Shown: positions 54,004-63,167 of the stretch, one piece after another | How positions within the stretch are numbered: position 1 is the stretch's first letter | Layout of the letters: each line of letters starts with the position of its first letter | Origin: Aquabacterium sp. J223 | GTDB lineage: Bacteria; Pseudomonadota; Gammaproteobacteria; Burkholderiales; Burkholderiaceae_C | Direction of reading: 5' to 3' | DNA length: 64,000 nt | Assembly (NCBI RefSeq): GCF_024666615.1 | Contig: NZ_CP088297.1 | Span: forward strand, 4,134,501 to 4,198,500 | The notes under the pieces: generated by a model | What the model saw: the letters and a program-made list of their open reading frames with translations, nothing else | What the model was told of the DNA's origin: nothing | Database searches by the model: none | Translations under genes and position numbers: made by a program

Positions 54004-54783
54004 TCAGAAGTTCCGCGAAAACCGGGCCACGAGCAGCCACCGGCGTTTCCGGTCATGGTTCAGCGTCGACGGACCGAGGCCCAGCTGCAGCGCCTCGTTC
54101 CTGCGCAACGGAAGGTGCAACTGCGGCGTCAGCCGATAACCCCAGCCGCCCGGCCGGGCGTGTTCCAGGTTCGCCTCGAGGCCGAGCGTCCAGCGGTCCG
54201 ATGCACGCCAGAACAGCGCCGCATTGACCAGCCAGGTGCGCGGCCCCGACGCCGCCGACTCGGCATGCCGAAGCCCGACCATGTGCATGCTGCTCCACTG
54301 GTCGCTCCAGCGAGCGCCGTGCAGGTACAGCAGGTCGTGATGGGTCGGTTGCGCCTCCAGGGCCTTCCTGCTGATGAACTGCCAGCCATGGATCATGCGG
54401 CCTCCCCACAGGCCGCCGAAGGTGCCCTGGACCGCGACCTTGATCTCGTCGAGCGTGCCCCTGCTGTGCGGCAGCTCCAGTTCCACCGCATGGCCGTCCG
54501 CGAAGACGTACTCGAGTTCCGGCGACCACGCCAAGCCCTGCCCGCGGCCGTGAGCGGCATAGAGGTTGACCTCCAGTTCACCCTTGGGTGAGCCCAGCGG
54601 CCGCACGAGGTCGAACACCAGGGGTTCCGGGATTCCCAGGGCATCGCTGCCGGAGGCAGCGTCGCCCAAGTCGGTGCCGGCGGCGTGAACCACGGCGGAC
54701 ATGAGGATCCCCGCCAGCAGGCAAGCCGGGGCGCGTGGGGCACGGCCATGCACGGCCATTGCGGCCGGACGATGAAGTGTCAT
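54004..54783 (-). CDS. predicted outer-membrane beta-barrel protein, unknown
   Basis: 259 residues. A signal peptide (LLAGILMSAVVHAAG) is followed by many alternating strands (GELEVNLYAAHGRGQGLAW, HAVELELPHSRGTLDEIKVA, RWTLGLEANLEHARPGG) and it ends FSRNF, the terminal aromatic residue typical of barrels. ATG at 54783; MAVHGRAP at 54759 is an alternative. Lies downstream of the small secreted gene on the same strand. Family and ligand unknown. Confidence 0.65.
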   Translation of the reverse strand: MTLHRPAAMAVHGRAPRAPACLLAGILMSAVVHAAGTDLGDAASGSDALGIPEPLVFDLVRPLGSPKGELEVNLYAAHGRGQGLAWSPELEYVFADGHAVELELPHSRGTLDEIKVAVQGTFGGLWGGRMIHGWQFISRKALEAQPTHHDLLYLHGARWSDQWSSMHMVGLRHAESAASGPRTWLVNAALFWRASDRWTLGLEANLEHARPGGWGYRLTPQLHLPLRRNEALQLGLGPSTLNHDRKRRWLLVARFSRNF

Positions 54784-54979
54784 GTCGAGGAAGGGACGGC
54801 GCGACCACGCCAGCCCGCAAGAGGGATCGGACCGGATCGGGGTGGCGCGCCGGAGACCGGCGCGCCATCGGCGCCCGTTGGCCGGGGCCCGCACGTCCAG
54901 CGGACGCACGGGCGCGGGCCACGGGCTCAACGCGCCGGCAGCACCATGGGTGGCCGGACGCCACCGCGGGCGCGGCGCG

Positions 54980-55297
54980 TCAGACGCGCGGAGGTCGGAA
55001 CAGCGGGTCGGGGTCTGCCGAGACCCCGAAGCACGGCGGCGCCCCACGGCTCAGGGGCGTACCGCCCTGCGGCTGCCAGGGGAGGTTGGCGAGCAGCGCA
55101 CCGTCGGGTGCGTCGCTGGCCGCCGGCGCGCCAGGCCGGTCGTCCAGGTGGTGGTCGTCGACGCTGCCCACCACACCGTCCGCGTCCAGCGCAAGCGCCG
55201 GGACGACAGAGGCCGGCTTCGCGACAAGCGCCTCGAACGAGGCGAACCCGTTGTGCGCGATGACCACGGCGAGCAGGAACGTCAGGACACGGAGCAT
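54980..55297 (-). CDS. small secreted protein, unknown
   Basis: 105 residues. A short signal peptide (MLRVLTFLLAVVIAHNGFAS) then a Pro/Asp-rich tail ending PLFRPPRV with one Cys. The general shape recalls the small CzcI-like periplasmic proteins near metal-efflux operons, but no efflux genes are here. It may be in an operon with the barrel protein 196 bp downstream. Confidence 0.5.
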   Translation of the reverse strand: MLRVLTFLLAVVIAHNGFASFEALVAKPASVVPALALDADGVVGSVDDHHLDDRPGAPAASDAPDGALLANLPWQPQGGTPLSRGAPPCFGVSADPDPLFRPPRV

Positions 55298-55374
55298 GCG
55301 CGGCGCATTCTAGGGTCGGCCTTGAAGCCGCCCGCACGGGACGGCACCGCGCTCGACGGTCCGAGCGTCGGCCC

Positions 55375-58300
55375 TCAACCCTCCCCGCCGGCGACGGCGG
55401 CGAGCACCGCCGCCAGCGATGCCGGCTTGACCAGGTGCAGGTCGAAGCCGGCCGCCTTCGAGCGCTCGCGGTCCGCCGGCTGGCCGTAGCCGCTGAGGGC
55501 GACCAGGCGCAGCGGCGCCCGGCCCCGCAGCGCCCGCAGCCGGCGCGCCACCTCGTAGCCGTCCATCCCGGGCAGGCCGATGTCGAGCATCACGGCCTGC
55601 GGCGCATCGGCCTGCGCCGCCTGCAGGGCCTCGTGCGGGCCGTAGGCCACCGTCACCTCGTGGCCCTCCAGCGCCAGCATGGTGGCCAGCGAATCGGCGG
55701 CGTCCCGGTTGTCGTCCACCACCAGCACCTTCATCGCGCCGGCGGCCGGGAACGGCTGGGCGGCCGTGACCGTCGGTTGCAGCGGCGTGACCGGCAGGCG
55801 CAGCTCGAACAGCGCGCCCCGCCCCGGCCCGGCGCTGTCGGCGCACACCCGCCCGCCCTGCATCTCCATCAGCCGCTTGACCACCGACAACCCGATGCCC
55901 AGGCCGCCCTGCGACCGGTCGAGCGTGCGGTCGCTCTGCACGAAGAGCTCGAACACCCGCGGCAGCAGCTCGGCGCTCAGGCCCACGCCGTTGTCCTGCA
56001 CCCGCAGCACCGCCTCGCCGTCCTCGCGCGCCAGCTCGACGCGGATGTCGCCGCCCGGGTCGGTGTACTTGGCGGCGTTGGTCAGCAGGTTGACGGCGCA
56101 CTGCTGCAGCCGCAGCTCGTCGCCCATCACCGTCAGCGGCTCGCGCCGCGACACCATGGCGACGCGGTGCCGGCGCTCGCGCACCAGCGGCTCCACCGTC
56201 TCCAGGGCGCGGCGGGCCACCGTGTCGAGGTCGACCGGCCGGTGCTGCAGCTCGATGCGGCCGCGGGTGATGCGCGACACGTCGAGCAGGTCGTCGACCA
56301 GCCGGCCCAGCTGCTCCACCTGCCGCCGGATGATCTGGCCGGCGCTCTGCAGCCGCGGGTCGGGCGGGGCCAGCCGCTGCACCAGCTCCACCCCGTTGCG
56401 GATGGGCGCCAGCGGGTTGCGCAGCTCGTGCGCCAGCATGGCGAGGAACTCGTCCTTGCGGCGGTCCTGCTCGCGCAGGTCGTCGAGCAGGACCTGCCTC
56501 TCGGCTTCCACCCGCTTGCGGTCGGTGATGTCGAAGGACACACCGGTCAGCTGGCGCGGGCGGTCCTGCTCGTCGCACAGCACGCGGGCGCGCACCTGCA
56601 TCCAGCGCTCCTCGCCGGTGTCGGGGCGGCGGATGCGGATCTCGTCGCTGAGCTCGCCGCGCGCCGCGACCGCGGCCTCCAGCCGCTCGCGGTGCCGCGG
56701 CAGGTCGTCGGGGTGCACGCTGGCATAGCCCTCGTCCAGGCTGGTCAGGCCGCGTCCCAGGATCTCGCTGGCGTTGGCCGAGGCCGACACGCGCGAGGTG
56801 TCGAGGTCGATCTCCCACACGATCATCCGCGCGCTGGCCAGCCCCAATCGCATCTGCTCCTCGGCGCTGCGGCGCAGGCGGTCGAGCTCGATGATGGCGG
56901 TGACGCGGGCCAGCAGCTCGCGCGCGGTGAAGGGCTTGACCAGGTAGTCGTCGGCACCGGCGTCCAGCCCCTCCACCCGCGACTCCTCGCCGGCGCGGGC
57001 CGACAGCAGGATCACCGGCAGCGTGCGCAGCGCGTCGTCCGACCGCACCGCCGCCAGCAGGCCGAAGCCGTCCAGCCTCGGCATCATCACGTCGGACAGC
57101 AGCAGCGCCGGCCGTTCGCGGCGCACCGCGGCGAGCGCCGCCTCGCCGTCGCCCACCGCCTCGATGCGGAACAGCGGCGACAGCAGCTGGCTGACGTAGT
57201 CGCGCATGTCGGCGTTGTCGTCGGCCAGCACGATGCGCGCGCCGAGCGCGGCGTGGTAGCGGCGGCCCACCGCCCGCGCGTCCGGCGTCGGCGTCGCCGG
57301 CGTGGCGGCGTCGGCGGACCCCGGCGTGCCGGGCAGCCAGCGCAGCGCCTCCTGCACGAAGGCGGAGGCCTGCACCGGTCCCGACGCCGACGGCTGCGCC
57401 TCCACCTGCTCGCGCGGCAGATGGCGGTGCCCCAGCGGCAGCCGCACGGTGAAGGTGGTGCCCTCGTCCAGCCGGCTCTGCGCGGTCACCTCGCCGCCGT
57501 GCAGCCGCACCAGCTCCTGCACCAGCGCCAGGCCGATGCCGCTGCCCTCGTGCGTTCGGCCCCGGCTGCCCTCCACCCGGTGGAAGCGCTCGAACAGCCG
57601 CGGCAGCTCGTCCGCCGGCACGCCGACGCCGGTGTCGGCCACCGCGAGCACCGCCTGGCCTTCGACCTCCTGCAGGGACAGCGCGATGCGACCCTGCAGC
57701 GTGAACTTCAAGGCGTTGGACAGCAGGTTCAGGACCACCTTCTCCCACAGGTCCAGGTCGACCCAGGCCGGCTGCGACAGCGGCGCGCAGTCGACCTCGA
57801 AGCGCAGGCCGGCGCGCTCGACCGCGGAGCGGAACAGGCCGGCCAGCTCGCGCGTGCGCTCGGTCAGGTCGGTGGGCCGGAAGCGCGCCTGCAGGCGGCC
57901 GGCCTCCAGCCGCGAGAAGTCGAGCAGCGAGTTGACCAGCCGCGACAGGCGCGCCGCGTTGCGGTGGGCCAGGCGCAGCGGCTCCAGCAGCGCCGGCGGC
58001 AGCTCGTCCGTCCGGTCCAGCAGGTCCGACAGCGGTCCCAGCATCAGCGTCAGCGGCGTGCGGAACTCGTGGCTGACGTTGGAGAAGAACTGCGTCTTCG
58101 CGCGGTCGAGCCGGGCCAGTTCCTCGGCCCGTTCGTGCTGGCGTTCGTACGCGCGGGCGTTGCCCACCGCCGAGGCGACCTGCTGGGCCACCAGCGACAG
58201 GAAGTCGCGGTAGCGGGCATCGGGCAGGCGGTAGGGGTTGAGACCGACCACCAGCACGCCCTCGACGCCGTCGTCGCCGGACGCCGGCAGCGGCAGCACC

Positions 58301-59127
58301 ATGGCGGCGGTGGGCGGCCGGTCCCAGCCGCCGCGCGGCCAGTCGCCGCCGGGCAACGCCTCGACCAGCCGCGGCGCGTGGTGGGCGATCACCGCATCGG
58401 CCTCCCAGGGCGCGGCGGCCGGGTCCAGCCAGGCGCCCAGGCGGCCGAGCGACGCGACGCCCAGCGTGCCGCCGGCCAGCGTCAGCCGCGCACCGCCCAC
58501 CGGCCGCAGGAAGACCAGGCCGAAGGGCAGGTCGCGCGGGTCGCTCTGCAGCGCCTGCAGGCACTGGCGGCAGGCGTCGGCCACGGTTCGCGCGTCGCCG
58601 GCGCGGGCGGCCACCTCGCGCAGCAGCGCCAGCTGGCGCTCGCTGATCACCCGCTGCGTCTCGTCCGCGTTGGCGCAGATGATGCCGGCCGGGGCGCCGT
58701 CGTCGCCCGGGATCGGGCTGTAGGAGAAGGTGTAGTACGTCTCTTCCGGGTAGCCGTTGCGCTCCATGATGAGCAGCTGGCTCTCGACGAAGGTGCCGTC
58801 GCCGCTCATCGCCGACGACAGCAGTGGCGCGATGTCCTTCCAGATCTCCTTCCACACCACCTCGGTGGGCCGGCCCAGCGCCCACGGGTGCTTGCCGCCG
58901 ATGATGGCCTTGTAGGGGTCGTTGTAGAGGTAGATGAGCTCGGGGCCCCAGCCGATCCAGATCGGCTGCCGCGAGGTGAGCATGATGCGCACCACCGTCT
59001 TCAGGCTGCGCGGCCATTGCGACGGCGGACCGAGCGGCGTGGCCGCCCAGTCGTGCGAGCGCATGCGCTCGCCCAGCTCGCCGCCGCCGGCGAGAAATCC
59101 TTCGTTGTCCGATGCGTCGACTGCCAT
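55375..59127 (-). CDS. hybrid sensor histidine kinase, two kinase and two receiver modules
   Basis: 1250 residues, no obvious membrane segments, so probably cytoplasmic. Order: PAS-like region (about 15-170; IWIGWGPELIYLYNDPYKAI), GAF-like region (about 175-320), HisKA with SHEFRTPL (His about 350) and HATPase (NLLSNALKF, GSGIGLALV), receiver 1 with LLLSDVMMPRLDGF (Asp about 680), PAS (about 750-880), a second HisKA with AHELRNPLAP (about 900) and HATPase, and receiver 2 with VMLDIGLPGMDGY (Asp about 1180). Input signal unknown; no dedicated regulator gene is adjacent. The 1369-residue overlapping frame is a high-GC shadow. Confidence 0.9.
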   Translation of the reverse strand: MAVDASDNEGFLAGGGELGERMRSHDWAATPLGPPSQWPRSLKTVVRIMLTSRQPIWIGWGPELIYLYNDPYKAIIGGKHPWALGRPTEVVWKEIWKDIAPLLSSAMSGDGTFVESQLLIMERNGYPEETYYTFSYSPIPGDDGAPAGIICANADETQRVISERQLALLREVAARAGDARTVADACRQCLQALQSDPRDLPFGLVFLRPVGGARLTLAGGTLGVASLGRLGAWLDPAAAPWEADAVIAHHAPRLVEALPGGDWPRGGWDRPPTAAMVLPLPASGDDGVEGVLVVGLNPYRLPDARYRDFLSLVAQQVASAVGNARAYERQHERAEELARLDRAKTQFFSNVSHEFRTPLTLMLGPLSDLLDRTDELPPALLEPLRLAHRNAARLSRLVNSLLDFSRLEAGRLQARFRPTDLTERTRELAGLFRSAVERAGLRFEVDCAPLSQPAWVDLDLWEKVVLNLLSNALKFTLQGRIALSLQEVEGQAVLAVADTGVGVPADELPRLFERFHRVEGSRGRTHEGSGIGLALVQELVRLHGGEVTAQSRLDEGTTFTVRLPLGHRHLPREQVEAQPSASGPVQASAFVQEALRWLPGTPGSADAATPATPTPDARAVGRRYHAALGARIVLADDNADMRDYVSQLLSPLFRIEAVGDGEAALAAVRRERPALLLSDVMMPRLDGFGLLAAVRSDDALRTLPVILLSARAGEESRVEGLDAGADDYLVKPFTARELLARVTAIIELDRLRRSAEEQMRLGLASARMIVWEIDLDTSRVSASANASEILGRGLTSLDEGYASVHPDDLPRHRERLEAAVAARGELSDEIRIRRPDTGEERWMQVRARVLCDEQDRPRQLTGVSFDITDRKRVEAERQVLLDDLREQDRRKDEFLAMLAHELRNPLAPIRNGVELVQRLAPPDPRLQSAGQIIRRQVEQLGRLVDDLLDVSRITRGRIELQHRPVDLDTVARRALETVEPLVRERRHRVAMVSRREPLTVMGDELRLQQCAVNLLTNAAKYTDPGGDIRVELAREDGEAVLRVQDNGVGLSAELLPRVFELFVQSDRTLDRSQGGLGIGLSVVKRLMEMQGGRVCADSAGPGRGALFELRLPVTPLQPTVTAAQPFPAAGAMKVLVVDDNRDAADSLATMLALEGHEVTVAYGPHEALQAAQADAPQAVMLDIGLPGMDGYEVARRLRALRGRAPLRLVALSGYGQPADRERSKAAGFDLHLVKPASLAAVLAAVAGGEG

Positions 59128-59316
59128 CGTGGTCGTCCCTGGTCGCGGCCGGGCGGGCGCCGGGCGGCGCCAGACGGGCGGTGGCGGCGATGATGCCGGA
59201 CTCGCCCGGGCAGCGCCCGGGCACGCCCGGCAGCCCGTTCCTCCCGCAGGGGACGCTGCGAGCGTGAGGAAGCGTCCCGTGCCACCGGGGCGGCCTCGAC
59301 CAAATCCGGCAGCCTG

Positions 59317-59547
59317 GTGAGTGCCGACACCTCCAACGCCGAATGGCAGCGCGACCTGTCCTACAGCCTGACCCTGCTCGCCGAGTCTTACCACGCGCAC
59401 GGCGAACGCTCATCGGCACTGGAGTTCGCTGTCCGCAGCCTGGCCATCGACGAGCGGCTCGCGAAGCTCGACCCGACGAATGTGACGTGGCAGAGGGACG
59501 TAGAAGTCAGCCGGGCCCTGCTCGCGCGACTGCAAGCGCAGTCCTAG
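59317..59547 (+). pseudogene. C-terminal remnant of a TPR protein
   Basis: 76 codons: NAEWQRDLSYSLTLLAESYH, SALEFAVRSLAIDERLAKLD and PTNVTWQRDVEVSRALLARL are two TPR-type repeats as found at the end of long repeat proteins. The frame starts abruptly after an unrelated sequence at about 59310, with no ribosome-binding site. Probably what is left of a deleted gene. Confidence 0.55.
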
Positions 59548-59632
59548 CGTTCTCGCAACGGCACGCGCCTGTGGTGCGACCGACGCCTCTGCTGCGCATC
59601 CAGGCGGCAGCATCTAAGGCAACAAGCCGTGG

Positions 59633-60572
59633 TCAGTTCGTCCGTCTGGGCAACTGCGACCAATCCCGCGGCCCCAACCCCTGCGCCGCCGCCTGCTCCA
59701 ACGTCGATCGCACCGCCTGCACCACGCGCATCGGTGAGTCGACAGCGGTGGCGGCCTGCGCCGCCAGCCGCAGATCCTTCAAGCCAAGATCCACCGTGAA
59801 CCCCACCGCCGTCGCATCGATCTCTTCGAACTCAGCACCGGAACGTGCCGGGGCGTCGAACGCCGCGGCCAGCGCCCGGCCCACCCCTTCGTACACCGGC
59901 CCGCGCAGCAGCTTGCCGGTGACGATGCGCTGCGCCACCGCGGGCGGCACGCCGTGGCGGGCGGCCAGGCCGAAGGCTTCGGTCATCGTGGCGATGGCGC
60001 TGGCGATGAGCAGGTTGCCGGCGAGCTTCATCGCGGCGGCGGCCTCGGGCGACACCACCTCGTGCACCCGCGGCGCGAAGGCCGCGACGGCGCGGCGGGC
60101 GTTGGCCAGCGCATCGACCTCACCGCCGGTGGTGCCCCACACCGCGGTCAGGTCGCCGGCCCAGGCCTCGTCGGGCCGGCCGAACACGGGACAGGCGACG
60201 AAGCGCTGGCAGTGGGCGGCATGGGCCTCGGCCAGGTCGCGCGCGGTGGCCACGCCCAGCGTGCCGATGCACAGGTGCACCGCACCGGGTGCCAGGCTCG
60301 ACAACAACGACCCATGGACCAGCGCCGACAGCGCCGCATCGTCGGTCACCGCGCTGACCACCAGCCCGGTGGCGCCCACGACGGCCGGAAGCGCCTCCTC
60401 GTCGTCGACCACCGCGGCCCGCGGCACCTGCTGCGCCAGCAGGCCGCGCCGCGCCGGCCGCGGGTCCCAGCCGGTGACGAGGAAGCCGGCCCCCCTGCAG
60501 CCGCGCCGCCAGGGCCAGGCCCATCGCGCCCAGCCCGGCCACCACCACCGGCGTGCCGCCGGGCCGGGTCAT
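59633..60572 (-). pseudogene. 3-hydroxyisobutyrate-dehydrogenase-like NAD(P)-dependent enzyme, one +1 frameshift
   Basis: About 312 residues if repaired. The first part has the Rossmann motif VVVAGLGAMGLALAARL; the rest continues in another frame from GAGFLVTGWDPRPAR. They meet in a run of six C (60490-60495, + strand). Later features: VVSAVTDDAALSALV, HLCIGTLGVATARDLAEA and the catalytic-Lys helix AAAMKLAGNLLIASAIA. ATGA overlap with the upstream flavoprotein gene. Beta-hydroxyacid dehydrogenase family; the substrate is open. Probably the last step gene of the cluster or a housekeeping dehydrogenase. Confidence 0.8.
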
Positions 60573-62068
60573 GCCGCGTTGCGCGACGCGTCCGCGTCGG
60601 GCAGCCGCAGCTCCAGTTCGTCGTACGCCTGCAGCGCCGGCAGCAGCGCGTCGGCCTGCTCGGCCATCAGCAAGGCGGTGATGCCGGCCACCAGCCGCGG
60701 CGTGGCGTACTTGTGGCCGCTGGACGAGGTGGTGTGCGGCCCCATGCTGACGATGGAGGAGAAGTTGAAGGCCTTGACGCGCGACACCCAGGCCTGACCG
60801 GCGTCGTCCGGCCGCAGCGGCCGGTACTCGAAGTGCGGCCCCAGGTAGGGGTATTCGCCCAGCGACTCGCTGGCCTCCTCGGCCGGCGGGGTGTGGCGGT
60901 GGCGCCAGCGCTGCACCAGGGCGCCGAGCGTGCGCAGTTCGGCCCGGGCGTCGTAGTCCACCACCGAGCCGGTGGCGCACAGCAGGTGGTCGAAGTGGAA
61001 GGTGGCGTGCGGCGTCACCACGCGCACGCCGTCGCCCTCGTCGGCCACGTCCAGCCAGGGCGAGCCGGCATGCCAGCGGAAGTTGGCGAAGCCGGTGGCG
61101 CGGTCGAAGCCGTTCTGCGTCGGCGGCTGGTCGTGGACCTCGAAGTGGCGGTTGATGCGCCAGCGCAGCGCGTCGTCCAGCTCGTAGAAGTGCTTGAGGA
61201 AGCCGGTGAACTCGACGCAGCGGTGCGGGTTCACCGTGGGCAGCACCTCGCGCCGGAAGCACAGGTCGACCGAGGCGGCGCCGTGCTCCAGCAGCACGCA
61301 GGCGTTGTCGAAGGCCGAGGCGCCATGGCCGAGCACGCCCACCCGCTTGCCGGCCAGCGCGGCGAAGTCGATGCCGGGCTGGTTGGAATGCACGATGCGG
61401 TCGGGCGACACCCGCGCCGCGATGGCCGGCGGGATGCGCCAGGCACCGCAGCCGTCGTAGCCGGTGGCCAGCACCACGTGGCGGGCGAGCAGCGTGCGCT
61501 CGGGCAGCACGCGACCATCGTCGGCCGTGGTGGTCACCGACACCGCCACCAGCGGCGGTTCGCCCGCCGGCACGCCGTCGGCCGGGCCGAGGCCGCTGCA
61601 GGCGGTGTGGTTGAGCACCTGCACCCCGGTCATGCGGCGGAACCAGCGCAGGAAGGCCATCCACCGGGTGCGCTCGATGCGGTCGATCCGGTCCCAGGCG
61701 GCGTCGCCGTGGCGGGCGCGGTAGTACGCCGGCGCCGACAGGCTGGGGATGCCGAACTCCAGGCCGACGGTGCGCTTGGGCGTGCGCAGGTGCGACATGC
61801 GGGCGAAGCTTTCCCACACGCCCTCCTGGCCCGGGGCGGCGGCGTCGACCACCAGCACGTCGGCCACGCCTTCGCGCTTCAGCGCGAAGGCGGCGGCCAG
61901 GCCGGCCTGGCCGCCGCCGACGATCAGCACGTCGTGCACATGCTGGCCGCTGGCGTGGGTGCGCGGCCGCACCCAGTCGCGGCCGGGGTAGGCCAGCAGC
62001 GCCAGTTCCTCGCGCACGCGGGCTTCGAGCTGCTGCAGCCCGTGGTCGGCAGATGGGTCCATGCTCAT
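60569..62068 (-). CDS. FAD/NAD(P)-binding monooxygenase-type flavoprotein
   Basis: 499 residues. FAD motif VLIVGGGQAGLAAAFALKRE (about 47-66), the linker segment HVVLATGYDGCGAWRIP, and a second dinucleotide motif VGVLGHGASAFDNACVLLEH (about 246). The overall plan fits the flavin-containing and N-hydroxylating monooxygenase superfamily. The FxGxxxHxxxW/Y signature is not obvious, so an oxidoreductase role remains possible. Starts inside the stop of the hydrolase gene and ends inside the start of the dehydrogenase gene. Confidence 0.75.
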   Translation of the reverse strand: MSMDPSADHGLQQLEARVREELALLAYPGRDWVRPRTHASGQHVHDVLIVGGGQAGLAAAFALKREGVADVLVVDAAAPGQEGVWESFARMSHLRTPKRTVGLEFGIPSLSAPAYYRARHGDAAWDRIDRIERTRWMAFLRWFRRMTGVQVLNHTACSGLGPADGVPAGEPPLVAVSVTTTADDGRVLPERTLLARHVVLATGYDGCGAWRIPPAIAARVSPDRIVHSNQPGIDFAALAGKRVGVLGHGASAFDNACVLLEHGAASVDLCFRREVLPTVNPHRCVEFTGFLKHFYELDDALRWRINRHFEVHDQPPTQNGFDRATGFANFRWHAGSPWLDVADEGDGVRVVTPHATFHFDHLLCATGSVVDYDARAELRTLGALVQRWRHRHTPPAEEASESLGEYPYLGPHFEYRPLRPDDAGQAWVSRVKAFNFSSIVSMGPHTTSSSGHKYATPRLVAGITALLMAEQADALLPALQAYDELELRLPDADASRNAA

Positions 62069-62991
62069 CGCAATCCCTCGCGCAGGAAGCCCCGCAGCGG
62101 CGAGGCAGGGGTGTCGAAGTCGTCGGCGATGTCGAAGTGCGCCGCCCCCGGCACCGGCTGCCACACCGCCCCCGCCGGCCCGCGCGCCAGCGCCCAGTGC
62201 AGCGCCCGCGACTGGCGGACGAACTCGCTCGTCTCCTGCTCGCCGACGGCCACCATCGCCGGCACCGGCAGCGGCCGCGCCTCGGCCTGCAGCAACGGGC
62301 TCATCGACTGAGCCTCCGCGGCGGTGAAGCCGGCGTCGGCCTCGCCGTGCGCGGCGAGCAGCGGGCGCAGGTCGTACAGGCCGCTGACCAGCAGCAGGCG
62401 CCGCAGGCCACGCAGCCAGGCGGCCTTGCGCGCCACCGCCGCCTGCGTCGCGGCCAGCGCCAGGTGCGCGCCGGACGAATGGCCCGCCAGCCCCAGCCGG
62501 CCGGCGTCGACCTCGAGCGTGGGCGCCAGGGCACACACCGCGTCCAGGCCATGCTCGACCGCGTCGACAATGGCCGACAGCCGGACCTCGGGCTCGTTCA
62601 GCTTGGGCTGGTTGAGCACCGCCAGCGCCCAGCCTTCGGCCCGGGCGGCCTCGGCCCAGTAAGCGGTCTCGCGGCTGGTGTTCAACCGCCAGCGCCCGCC
62701 ATGCACGAAGACCAGCAGCGGCGGCGGTGCGCTCCCCCGCGACGCCGAAGGCGGGGGCCGGTACAGGTCGAAGACCGCCCAGCCCGCCACGCCGAAACGG
62801 TGCCGCGTGGGCGATCGCGTGGCATGCGCCTGCAGCGCCCGCTCGCGCAGCGCCTGCAGGTCGCGGCGGTTGCGCTCGTCCGCGTTGTTGTCGTAGCGCG
62901 CGGCCAGCTCGCCGGCGGGCAACGCCGGCCAGGCGAGGTGCGGGTTGAGGGCGGGGGATGCGGCGATCGTCACAGCCCGCGGCGGCCGCAA
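62065..62991 (-). CDS. alpha/beta hydrolase (esterase or formamidase type)
   Basis: 308 residues. Oxyanion segment LLVFVHGGRWRLNTSRETAY, nucleophile elbow GLAGHSSGAHLALAA (Ser about 177) and a late His in PGAAHFDIAD; an acid lies near MVAVGEQETSEF. An N-terminal RYDNNADERNRRDLQALRER recalls kynurenine-formamidase-like esterases. Substrate unknown. First gene of a three-gene overlapping operon; divergent from the Rieske oxygenase gene with about 176 bp between, where promoters are expected. Confidence 0.78.
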   Translation of the reverse strand: MRPPRAVTIAASPALNPHLAWPALPAGELAARYDNNADERNRRDLQALRERALQAHATRSPTRHRFGVAGWAVFDLYRPPPSASRGSAPPPLLVFVHGGRWRLNTSRETAYWAEAARAEGWALAVLNQPKLNEPEVRLSAIVDAVEHGLDAVCALAPTLEVDAGRLGLAGHSSGAHLALAATQAAVARKAAWLRGLRRLLLVSGLYDLRPLLAAHGEADAGFTAAEAQSMSPLLQAEARPLPVPAMVAVGEQETSEFVRQSRALHWALARGPAGAVWQPVPGAAHFDIADDFDTPASPLRGFLREGLR

Positions 62992-63167
62992 CTTCCATGC
63001 CGCCAGACCGCGCCGGGCCCAGCCGACATAGGCACTCCGGATGGGACCGCAATGGCACAGCCCTTGCGGTTCCCTGGTGCGACGCCAGCGTCGTCATAGG
63101 CCAAGCCGATGAACGTCTGCCACCGCCACCGATGACACCCGCCCGCCGGCCCGTCCGGCGCCTCCCC

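Noticed and set aside
55310-59419. 1369-codon minus-strand frame and a 1252-codon plus-strand frame over the kinase gene
   Set aside because: Both are Arg/Gly/Ala-rich high-GC shadows; only the frame starting at 59127 shows kinase, PAS and receiver motifs.
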